Origin: Antedon bifida
Taxonomy: Eukaryota > Echinodermata > Crinoidea > Comatulida > Antedonidae
DNA length: 64,000 bases
Direction of reading: 5' to 3'
Assembly: GCA_963402885.1 (NCBI GenBank)
Contig: OY727100.1
Location: forward strand, 8,233,501-8,297,500
Shown here: one piece after another, positions 12,930 through 24,600 of the stretch
Position numbering within the stretch: the first letter of the stretch is position 1
Layout of the letters: every line of letters begins with the position of its first letter
Notes under the pieces: model-generated
What the model saw: only the letters and a program-made list of their open reading frames with translations
Database searches by the model: none
What the model was told of the DNA's origin: nothing
Program-made: the position numbers and the translations under genes

Positions 12930-14221
12930 ATGACCTTGACTTTTAACCTCATGAGCGCTTTAAGCGCTTATCGTGGAGAATCGGTTAACCAGGGATTTCC
13001 ATAAATTTATGCCAAATTATAATTTGTTGCCTAGTTTTTATTTACTAATAATTAGTTATTTCCGTATTATATATCTCCATTTCTTTCATTAATTTAACCA
13101 AATTTCCAGTCTTAAAATAACCAGCTCTACATTAGCACCTAAATTGAAATCGCTGGGCATGGCCATAACGGTCACTCACCATCATTGCTGTACAAAAATG
13201 TTTTTAAATTGGGTTAAGCTCAAGAGATTGAGGCGCGAAAGTACAGTAGCAGTTTAAATTGCCGTATAAATCGATTTGTTCACAAGCGATTTTTGGCTAT
13301 CAAAAAAACGAAAATTACCGGTAAACGTAACCGAATTACGGCGCACACTGATTGGAATTTTCATGGTCAAACATTGGGGATCGACTCGCATTTGCAATCC
13401 ACAACTTTAACTATATTAATGATAACCATCGGCTGAAACAGATGCATTTTAGTAAGATTGCATAATAATATGAATGCAGTAACCGAACTATTTTCTATAA
13501 AAACTGGTGATCAAGAAGCGTTTGTTAGTTATTTCAAAAGGTACGTCCTCACAAAATATGCTAGGCTCGAATCTAGAAGTTAATTAAGGTCGAAGGTTCT
13601 TCAAAACATCAAAACGCTTTGTAATGTAGCTACCTACCTGTTCTGCAAACCGAAGTTTAAGATATAATTCTTGAATTACCCTTTTGCTTGCTTATAGTTA
13701 AATTATTTAGATATTACAATAACATTATAAAAGAAATTAGGTTTATGTTAAGCCTCGCAGCAGACAGAAAGAACCACTCTGCATCCAACAAAAAACATGG
13801 CGATTTCACATAAAATGGCAGGCATTATTAATACATAAATCAAGTTATGAATATAAATAAATAATTGGAATAAATTTTATATATTAAAAAAAAATTACAT
13901 AGCATGTTTATTATTCCTATTATTATTGTTATAGAATGAATAAATAAAGCAGACCTAAGCGTAAATATCAAAACATTTTGTGTCAATGGGTCATGGAGTT
14001 ATGATGCGAGGTCAGGCACAGAAGTAATGTTGTCGTCCGTGTTGTGTGTGCGGGAAAAATAAAAAAATAAAAAAAATGTTTTAATTTTTTTCTATTCAAT
14101 TACTTTGATTTAAGGCTTTTGGATACCCAGGCTTTCTATATCATTTTTTTCAGTAAGGTTTGCAATAGTGAATTCCTAGCAGCGGGTGAATACTGTTTTT
14201 AATTGGGTGCGAAAGTGCAGT
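12930..14221. other. No gene recognised
   Basis: AT-rich upstream flank of GCP2. A GT donor-like AAAAGGTACG at about 13537-13546 could end a noncoding exon, but nothing else supports it. Poly-A and poly-T runs occur near 13885 and 14060. Confidence 0.4.
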
Positions 14222-14385
14222 ACTCTACTTAGACTAGTTAGTACTAGCCTAGGCCTAGGCCTAGGTAGGCCTAGTAGGCTAGGCCTAGCTAGCCTAGGCC
14301 TAGGCTAGTACTAGGCCTAGTAGGGCTAAGGCTACACTAGCTAGCTAGGCTAGAGAGGACAACTCTAGCCTAGGCCTAGGCTAGG
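14222..14385. repeat. CTAG/GGCC low-complexity palindromic block
   Basis: The block is written almost entirely from CTAG, AGGCCT and TAGGC words (for example CTAGGCCTAGGCCTAGG), many of which are self-complementary. Smaller patches of the same composition recur at 32390-32465, 45195-45235, 45970-46010 and 46665-46790. This is low-complexity DNA and does not encode a product. Confidence 0.8.
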
Positions 14386-14391
14386 CTGGTC

Positions 14392-14640
14392 AACCCGTAC
14401 CCATGCTAACTCGTACCCATGCCAACTCGTACCCGACTTGGCTAACTCGTACCCAAATAATTGGTCAACTCGTACCCACTTTGGCTAATCCGTACACAAA
14501 CCAACCCGTACCCATATGCAAACTCGTACCCCTGTGTCTAAGTAAGTATTTGGCTTACTCGTACCCATTATTTGGCTTACTTGTACCCATTTTTTTGGCT
14601 TACTTATACCCATTCACTTGCTTACTTACCGATTTGATGC
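14392..14640. repeat. Irregular tandem array of CTCGTACCCA words
   Basis: About twelve copies of a core like AACTCGTACCCA, spaced by variable 5-15 base linkers that often read TTGGCTA or TTTGGCTTA. Copies towards the right decay to CTTGTACCC and CTTATACCC. The 87-codon open frame over it is a by-product of the repetition. The grammar is like that of the arrays at 42139-42462 and 46455-47085. Confidence 0.75.
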
Positions 14641-14716
14641 CGCAAAGGTATGCTTTTGGCGTGTGAATATTTTTATATTTAAATTGTTTTTTTTATTTTA
14701 CAGGATATAATTCGTC

Positions 14717-15504
14717 TTAAAGGCCAGGTATGGGCAAAAAATTTCTATTGATCATACATTCATACATTATGTATTTAGAAATAAAAGAGAATTAAGACTT
14801 GGAAAAAAGTTTTAACTTAAGGAATGCCCAAATCAAGAGAAATAATTTAATTTTAATGTTTTAGAAAATGCTTTAGTTTAAGAAATGACCTCCTAAATAT
14901 TGATTCATGTTATGTAATATGGGCCGAAGGCCAAAATTACGAATAAAGAAAGAAAGAATTCCAATAATTATCGATTATAGTTTCCCCTATGTTTCATAAT
15001 TTTTGGGATTTTATTTGTGTTACACGAGCTTGTTGAAAAAAAGCACTTTCTTATCAGTGTTCAAATTACACAGTAAAATCTCTATTCTTTTGTACACAAA
15101 TTTTGTAAATAGAGAGGCATTTTAAAAAGCTATAAATAATAAACGGTGTGGTAAAAAATGTTATCAGATTACTAAATATAGGTAATATAACTTGAATTTT
15201 ACATTTCTGGTATTTTTATTCAACTTCAGATTTTTATTTTCATGCTATAGCAAAAATTATCCACCATATATCCACCATCTTTTTTTACCTTCTAGGGAGT
15301 CACCAGACATGTTATTACATTGGGTTAAACTACCTAACTACTGAAAAAAAGTCTTCCTGATTTTTATGGCAGAATTTTGCCAAATTTTGTATTTGACCAT
15401 ATTAAGGGAAATTCATGTTTTTTCGTCTTGATTTACAAATATTTGATTTATGTGCAATTAACCAGATATTATATTTAAGATTCATGCCTGTACCTGAGCT
15501 TTAA
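14717..15504 (+). mobile_element. piggyBac-type MITE, copy A (family 2), with nested insertion
   Basis: It starts TTAA then AGGCCAGGTATGGGCAAAAA and ends CATGCCTGTACCTGAGCT then TTAA. The ends are imperfect inverted copies (about 14 of 20 positions) flanked by TTAA. Copy B of the same element, in the same orientation and close to identical over most of its length, is at 35363-35964. Copy A is longer by about 200 bp because of an insertion at about 14762-14961. It ends some 30 bp before the splice acceptor that precedes the GCP2 start codon. Confidence 0.8.
14762..14961 (+). mobile_element. LINE 3' tail inserted in the MITE
   Basis: Copy B reads GATCATACATTCCAATAATT continuously. In copy A the same site is split by about 200 bp that end in ATATGGGCCGAAGGCC, AAAATTACGAATAAAG, and an AAAG run. 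A conserved 3' block followed by a short simple-repeat tail is typical of a 5'-truncated non-LTR retrotransposon. A similar GGACCGAAGGTC phrase is near 22258. Confidence 0.6.
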
Positions 15505-15552
15505 AAAGATAAGACCTTATTTTGTTATTTTTAGGTCCTCATAGTACTTAGA

Positions 15553-15605
15553 ATGAGTGAGTTTCGTGTGCATCACCATGTTAGTGAACTTATTAAACTT
15601 TTGGG
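15553..15605 (+). CDS. TUBGCP2: GCP2 coding exon 1
   Basis: Encodes MSEFRVHHHVSELIKLLG up to a split glycine codon (ends GG, donor GTAAGA). ATG at 15553 is chosen because the first residues match the conserved GCP2 start. The acceptor TATTTTTAG ends at 15534, so this exon also carries 18 bases of 5' UTR. Confidence 0.92.
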
Positions 15606-18600
15606 GTAAGAATCTAAAAGTATGCATGTTATATTATTATTTCTTTTGTCATTGTACTGTTATTTGTAGGTTTTTGCACAACAGCAAACACAACACATCA
15701 TAATTCTTTATTTTGAAACCAATCAAGGTCAAGTCAAATTGATAAAAATATTTTAGTGTTGGTTAATTTTATATAAGTTAATGCTGCGAATACCAATAAA
15801 ACCTTTGAGAGAATATTCATTACTACCAGTAATATTTTAAGAATTGTTGTTATAAGGCCACGTAAAAAGTTGTTTATCGTAAGTATGTTTTGTTGACTTA
15901 CAATACCAAGTATTCAAATGTTTGTAAATTACTACCGTATACACACAATTTAGTGGAGCTGTAGCTTGGTGGTTAACATGCTTGCCTTCCAATCCCAAGG
16001 TCCAGGGTTCATTCCTGACCTAGTGCCAGGGTTGTAACCCATGACTCTTTCAACCCCACTCCTGAAGCCTCAAATGAGACTTTATAAGCACGATAAATTA
16101 TAAAAAATAGCTTATCCATCCTGTAATTGGCAAGTTACTTGCTGTTAGATGCGTATGAAATAAAAGAGAAAAATATGCTTTTAAATGGGACTTACTTTCC
16201 CAGTTAATTTTGCCTTCCAGTTCATTGGCAAGTAAAAAAAAATCATTAGTACTAATACTATATATGCGGATGTAGGGATCAACGACTCTCTTTTTTTACA
16301 TGACCTAATAATAGATTAAGCATTATTGATTTTTGTTTTCAGTCATTACAATTTTTATTCATTGTAACTGCATTGCCTTTTACCTAATAGAACCAAAGGA
16401 GATGAAGGTCCTGAAGTGTTCACAGACTTATTGTTAAAGAATAGAACACCATACATCTCAACTCAAGTGTCTGTTCATGGAGCAAAAAGGAAAATTGCTG
16501 AATTCACTAGAACCCCTCATGATTTCCTTAAAAAATATGATGAACTTAAATCTAAAAAGTGAGTGTACATTTATAGGCCTGTACAGTATGTTTAGTAATC
16601 TGTTCTTTTTGTGAGAATTCTGTGTGAACTCGTAATAAGTTTGCAGTGGCTGAATTCTGTCGCATTTCATTCAAATGGGTTTTTATTTTGGGACAGTGGA
16701 CAAAGAATGGAACAGAGTGTATACTGAGCTTTATGCATGTGCACAGTCTTTTGTCTGTCTGACAATCCCCAAAGCTAATAGCTCCCTAATTAGTTACTGG
16801 AGATTGGGGCTTAAATAATAAGTTACAGTGGTGGATCCAAGATTTTGAAATAAGGAGGGCAAAGGGGCTAACAATTCTAAAATGAAGTGCTGAACTTAAT
16901 GCCCTATCTTTTGCATTGCAATATTCAAAATAGGGGGAAGGGCATTGGGGAAAAGGAAATGTCATCTCTACTTATTTCTGTTACACTTCAATAAATTGTA
17001 GAAATTACTTTAAGACCTTATAAAACTACAGAATTTGAAGAGATTTTGCAAGATTTCAGCACAGATTTGAAATACTTGTTTTATTTATAGCTGTTTACAA
17101 TAAAATAAAACATTTGCTTTGCAGTGTTCGTGACTTGGATGTCCTTGTCTCTCTTCTTTCAAAGATATCTGATGATAGAGCTGTTGTTAAAACGCTGGAG
17201 AAAAATGCCAAGAAGATGGAAACACCAATGGATAAAATGCAGCTACCCCAATCAGGATCCAAGATGTCAGACAGGGAAGTGTCAGAGTTAAGAAACCAGC
17301 TGCTATCATTTGCCAGTACCAGTAGTCCAGTACAGACTTCAGAGTCCCTTCGTAGGATGATGAGAGAACGCCAAACCAAGAAAAATTGTATGTGTTTTAA
17401 TATGTATATTATACTGTACTATCTATTCAAACTTTGTTGTTTCATTTTATTTCGTTCCAACATATATATTGAGGTGTTACTACTGTATGTCATGGCAAAA
17501 GTTATTTCGATTCCAATTTCAGCATCTATTAATCTACCGGTAATTCCTGCGTGGGCCTATGAGCGCCCTCATTTGACAGATGAGTTTGTGGTATCTGCAA
17601 AGGGTACAACGCAAACTAGTGTTCCACTTGGTAATCAACCACTTGCTGTACAAGAGTTAGCAATTGTTCAAGATCTCCTCATGGTTTTGAAGGTAACTTT
17701 TATAGAAAAAAATTAATTATCAAATACTGTAAAAGCCCAAAATGTTTGCCTTCCCTTAATTTTGGAGACTCAGTTAATGGGGATGGTTGTCATGTGTTAT
17801 ACTGTCCATTGACTAGTGAACCTGTACTTAAATCAAACACCATATATTTTCGAAGAATTAAAGGACTGTCACAAGCATCTAACATACAGTAACAATACTA
17901 ATAGTTAATCTTGTCCAGGTTCTATTGTTAATAATAATTATTATACTGTATAATAATAATATAATATTTTTACACACATATGGCATGTTACTTGAGATGT
18001 TTTTTGCTACGTAAAAGGAAAGACTTGTTTTAAGTTAATTATGATGGTGTCATGGCATCATTTTGTATTGACTTTATTATTGATATCAAATTTTGTAGGG
18101 GAGTGAGGGGCGTTACATTTTTGTGAAACCATCTCCAGGTAGTGCGACACCACGCGAGTTTAATGTTGACCCAACACTTGATGTCTCGCTTCAAGAGCTA
18201 GTTTATAGAATCTTACCAATGTGTTCCAACTACTCCACTATCATGAGATTCGTTGAGGATAAGGTGGCGTTTGAGTATGGTGTTGTAAACCATGCCCTCT
18301 CTAAAGCAATTAGGACGCTGATTAAGGTAAGCTATTATTATTTATTATTGTTTTTTCGATAAATTAAACACAAATTTAAAATTCTACGCAAAATGTAATG
18401 TTATTTTAAAGGTCAAAAACTCATATAGAAAAGAATAAAACATGATCACTTATGGCAACATTACTATCCGATGTTAGCTGTAGTAATACGGCCAGAATTC
18501 TGTGTACCAAAACCAAGAAAATTGCCATATTTGAAATAGTTGTACTGTACTGTACTGAAAAAAGTTCTGTCAGGCATGGTTCAGAAACGTCTGCCATCTC

Positions 18601-21600
18601 GGTTATGTTTCAGCTGTTAGTTAGTTAGTTCAGCCTTTAATATTTTATTAAATAATGTATTTTTAAAATTTTAAATGTCCAAGCAGTTACCCACACAGTC
18701 TTTGCAGATTCAAAATCCACTGTACTGAGCATTGATATCAATGGCCACGCGTTTTAGTCACTGATCTAATTGTGAATTCGAAATACATTATGTTCCATGG
18801 ATTTGTTTTAGTGTTTATCCATAAAATTCAGGAAAGTGATATAGCCTATTATGTAAGACATATCAAGAAACATTAGTGTACCAAATGTGAGCATGTACCA
18901 TTCAGCGGTTTCGGAGGAGATACGTGAAATTACGCGAAAAAATTTAGTAACATTAATATATAGATTCCTTTGGTTTTTTTTCCCAGGAATATTTCATCCT
19001 TATTGCTCAATTAGAATACCAATACCTGTTAGAGAACCTGCCTCTTCAAAGGCTATGGTTCTATCTGCAGCCTTGCATGCAGACACTCGATATTCTAGCA
19101 TCAATAGCAAGCTGTATTGAGAGAGGTGCTTGTTCAGGTGGATCCGTTCTAAGCTTACTGCATGAGAAAACAACAGCAATGATTGGGTAATTACAAATAT
19201 AAAGTCACTTTAAAAAGTTATTGATTTAATAATTATCTCCTAAAAATTCCTTTTGAAAACACTTTGTGTACCACAAATCTAACGTTACTAGAAAATGGTC
19301 TGGAGTAGAGCACAGACCAGGTCGCTAATTCTCAGAAAATGTTACTTTCTCTGACAGAAAAAAGGTCTGAACAGTAGATTATTTTTTTTCAAATCTCGAT
19401 ATTGAGTTTTGAAAAGAAGATATTTTTAATTTGTATAAATTCGGCCACTATGATTTAGCCCTGAACATTGTTATTCAAGATCAAGCTACTAGATGTGAAA
19501 AATAGCATTTAATCCATAATGCATTGGGAACTGTGTATGCTGCATTTATATAGAGGTAATAACATTGATGATTCTGAAATGTATCTTTTATATTCAAATT
19601 CCATGTGATTATTTTACAGTGATGCCAAAGCCCAGGATCTGTGCCTTTACCTCACCCAATCAGCATGTGCTCCATACTTTGAGATACTTGAAAAATGGAT
19701 TTACAAGGGAATTATACGGGATCCCTATTGTGAGGTTGGTAAATTGTCAATTATTATACATATTAGCATAAACCTGTATTACAGCATGGGTAACTTTTTA
19801 TGGACACATTTTAGAAGAGATGAAAACTATAATATGCTGTACAATTTGTACTGTACAATTGGTGAAATTGATGAAGAAAAAGTTGATGTATTATATGAGA
19901 AAGAAGAAAATAAGTTTATTTTTCATTGGTATAGTGCTGTATTAATTCTGCCGCGTCATCGTTTCAGTCTGTACTGGGCTACTGTGTATCTGCTTGAGGA
20001 CACAATAAGCTATATTTCTAAGCTTGTTGATGAAAATGCTATTTTACAGAGGGCCCAACTTGGAAAGTAAAAATCGTGAGCCTAGCCAAACATGAACACA
20101 TTTTGAAACTACCATACTGACATGAAATTACGTCAAGTTTGGGGGTGGACTTATACCCAAGAATAAAAAAATGCAGATTATACCCGGCGGAGAAATGAGA
20201 AAATAGTACAGTAGTTTAGTTGGTTTAACTAATATTAATTGTTCTGAGATATGTGATTGAATCACCTCATCAAAAACAGTAATTCTTATATTTTTTTTAG
20301 TTTATGGTGGAAGAAAACGATTCAGTTCATAAAGAGAAATTGCAATGGGAATATAATGATGCGTATTGGGAACAACGCTATACCATTTGTAGGGATAGAA
20401 TTCCTGTCTTCCTTCAGACGGTTGCAAACAAGATACTTAGCACAGGAAAATACCTCAATGTCATCAGACAGTGTGGTAAATAAATACCATTATTTTATCC
20501 ATTATTATTTGTTGTTTGGGTCATCAACACATGTGTGCTATTCAGCCCAGTAGGCTGCAATACGCAGGTTATTCCTCACATTTTTGTTTTTTTACTACAC
20601 TGTAAGGCCTAAAAAAACCAAAAATAACAAGAAAATCATCAATTGAAATAGAGGCTTGATCAGATATTTTTGGTTTTAGTTATTTGTGTTAATGAAAATA
20701 CTTGCTACTGGATAAAAATCTTAAATAATAATGATATATAAAAATCACGCATGTAATTTCAACTCAACAAAGAAATCCAATAGGTCAAAGCCTAGATGAT
20801 TTTCGAATAGTTGATTATTAAAGAAATAATTATTCAAAAAAGAAATGAAAAATATATTTTTTTAATGCTTAATTGCCAAATAAAAAAGAAAACCTACGCT
20901 TTTTTGGTCAGCATTTTATAAAAGTCGTTTAAATATTAGAGATTTTAAGGATTGACAGATAATTGTTTAAACATTATTTCAGGGCGCAGTCCAGCATGTC
21001 CTATTGCTGAAGAAATTTTGTACACATTAAATGAGCGTGAGTATGTTGATCAGATTGAGAAGACTTTTAGTCATGCCAGTCAAGAACTGATTGATCTACT
21101 CATGCAAGAACGAGAGTTAATGGCAAGGCTCAGGTATGCCATTTTATTTGAGTTTCTAGATCTGGAAAACCCAAAATCCACCCTTTTTAGATCGAGAAAA
21201 CTCAATTTTAAGACCTGAGTTTTATTCTATTAACTCAGACCATTAAATTAACCAGAGGGATTACACAACACCTTTTTATAAAAAGAGAAAAACAATTTTA
21301 GTTCGTCAAAGGCCTAGACCTTACTCCTAGCTAGCCTGGTAACAACAAATATCATACCCAAGGGGTTTTTAAGTGTGGGTGGTCTTTTAAATCAAGGTGG
21401 ACGGATCAATTATGATTAGTGGAAAGGTGTAATAAAAAAGTCTGATATCCATTATTCTCTATGTATTGTGGTGGTGATATTGGAAATAGAGAGCTTTTGC
21501 TATCTCAATCGCTAACCGGTAATCCAAGAAAAATCCAACTTATTGTGTATGATGTCACCGGTTTAGGGGTTGTTTGACCGATCCTGTTCTCCTGTGCTCT

Positions 21601-24600
21601 GTGAATTAAACACTGGCCCTCGTTGGGTGAATTGTGAACAAAATATAAATTTTCATTTTCAGTTTTTCATCTCTGTTTATTTTATATTATGGTTTGAAAT
21701 TAAATTTAAAAATCAATCCTAAGCCATAAACAGTATAAAAAGGTTGGAAATAGAAGCCTTTTACAGTGCAAGAGGAAAACGAACCCATATTTGTTTAACT
21801 GGGATATTTCTGAATGCCGAATTCATCATTTACCCAGGTACATTCTGATGGTTTTTTATGCCATTTACTCTAGCATACCTCATTTCTGCATCTCAGGTAC
21901 ATAATTCTGGATTATCTCTTGTATTTAGATCCATCAAGCGATATTTCCTGATGGAGCAAGGTGATTTCTTTGTTCACTTTATGGACATCACAGAAGATGA
22001 AATGAAGAAAGGCATGGAAGAAATAATGCCATCAAGGTTGGAGTCACTGGTGGAATTGGCCATCAGAACCAGTGAAGCAAATGCAGATCCTTTCAAAGAT
22101 GACCTCAAGTAGGTATTTTTTAGTTCATTCTTAGGCTGTGTAGAGGCTTCTATGCCACGGAGGCAGCAACCGTTTTTATTCAATCAAGACTATTCCTAGA
22201 TAGCATACATAGTTGCGTATGTGGCTTGTCACCCTGAAAATTACGAATGAACAATTTGGACCGAAGGTCTAGCTTCTGTCTTAGGTATACAACAAAAGGG
22301 AGTCTCATACAACATGTCTCGAATGCAAAATCAAGTTTATTCCTCTCTGATCAATTTCTTATAAAACACGAACAAACACAAAACGATACAAACACAAAAA
22401 CCATGGACCTCAAACAAGAGAATGACCACAATTTAGGGCAATAGTTTAACCCTATGGATAATAAATTTACTTAAGTATGACCTGTCTCCAATTACCAGGA
22501 CTCTTACAGTATGGTTCTTATCAATAACATTAAATTTGTTATAAATCCGGACTAATATATTACGACGTAACCCGTCTCCAACTACCAGGGTGTCTGCAAT
22601 AATATTACCCTTCTCAACAACTTTACACTAATTGCCACTCAGGGCTTACAGAGTAAATACTAGCTCCAGTGTGGTACCTTCCCAACACTTATGTGACTTA
22701 AGTGTCAACAATCAACTGTTATTACCCAATGCAATTCAAATAATATAGAAATATACTGTAACATGGTACTTCGAGTCAGTAACAAAAGACACAACACGCC
22801 ATCGGTATGCTTCCAATTTCTTTATTCTTGGATCTTCACCTTAAGAGCCCCCAAACTATAACCGTTAAAGTTTATGGCTTCCCAGCTCCTGAGGCTACCT
22901 ACAATATAATCATCCCAACAACTTGCTAGATAATAATTGTTACATATGAAATAACACAAAATAGCAATATACTATATACACATAAATTACGAGCTACGAC
23001 GTCCCTCGGATCGGCATAGTATATGGCCTGTCACAAATCCAGGCACTGTATATAGTTTAATGACTGCCTAACCAATTATACAAGAGTAATACAATTTAAA
23101 TAAATACTACTAGGACGTTGCTTACTGCTTCAGCAGCCACTTCGAGCTTGCCCCTTACAAGTTCCTAGCCTGATCCTTGATCATATCAGCTACGGTAACT
23201 TCTTACTTCTCTCTACTTGGAGACCTGGGCACAACTCCAATTCTCATCAAGGCAACGCCCTACTACGTGGCATACTCTACTGTGTACCCCTTGCTTTGCA
23301 TATTCATTTAAATAATTTTAATTAATTTGTCGCCCTCTAGCGGTCTAAAACCTTTTAAATTTTTAACCTTTTAAAAACATTATCAACTGTGACATATACT
23401 ACTGCTTATTATTCTGATACTGTGGATTTACAACACCAAGTTATCTTTTCGAAGTGTCAGCTACAGTTCCACACGCTAGCTGTCTCTTCTTCCAGTGGTT
23501 AACATGGTTAAAATGGCTGTGGCTTTCAGACTTCCTCCGGTTGTACCATTTACAAATTGTTAAGTGTAACCTCATGTACTTGAACGTAGACGACAAATGT
23601 CCACTGGCAAAGGCTGCTTAGACTATCATAGGAGACGACGAATTAGATGCACGTTCAGCTGTGAGCCTTGTCGGGAGTTTCAATCCGCGATACTGCGCTC
23701 ACCCCAGTCCGTCGATTTATAACTGAACTACAATAATATGAGCATCATGGTTCTACCAATTCTTATAAAAGGCCAGGCTTATACAGTTAGGTGCGACCAA
23801 TGCACACTGCGCCCCACGATAAATAAGCTCTAAACAATCACTCCTAGATGTCCCGCACAATTGGCTCCTAGATTTACCGCACAATTGGCTGTGGGAAATA
23901 ATGACTCAACGCAATGATGTCGAGAGATTGAGTGCCCAACATTTCGCAAACCACGCTAGACGACGCTTCGCCTCACCGGGCAAGCAATATGCAATTATTC
24001 CGCCGCAACAATACCTTGAAATATTCTATGGTCCTATACCTACCACTCTAGAGAGGGCGCTATACTAGACTATAGTTTTCAAGTGTGACATGGCTAATCA
24101 CTACATCTCCTCTTTTCATGCATTCACACGACAGTACAGAATAGTGTTACAATAGTGTCTTTCATTTTATCATTCATTTCATACATACATTTTTTTGTAT
24201 TGTACTATTAAAAAAAAGTTTACTTTCAAAAACATGAAATGATTAATTAACTTAATTGGATTATGGTCTGGGGAATCCGCCGGGGTTTTCCACCAATATA
24301 TGTTTTCTATTTTGAAATAATCGGCAGCGTACTGCGAAGTATGTTTGGGATCATTGTCCTTCATGAAACAGAATTTGTTATCTGTGAACTTAGCTGAAAC
24401 ATACGGACGTAATACTTTATCTAAAATCGTGTCCACATAAAATTCTTTCCTCATTATACCGTCAAATATGATGATTGGCGTCGCTCCCTCTGTAGAAATT
24501 CCTGCCCATATGTGTAATGTTGTCCTAGGTTTCGGTTGTTCAATTCAAGTTCAATTGTACATTCGCCTGTAAAGATAACGCGTTTGAACTGTTCGGCATT

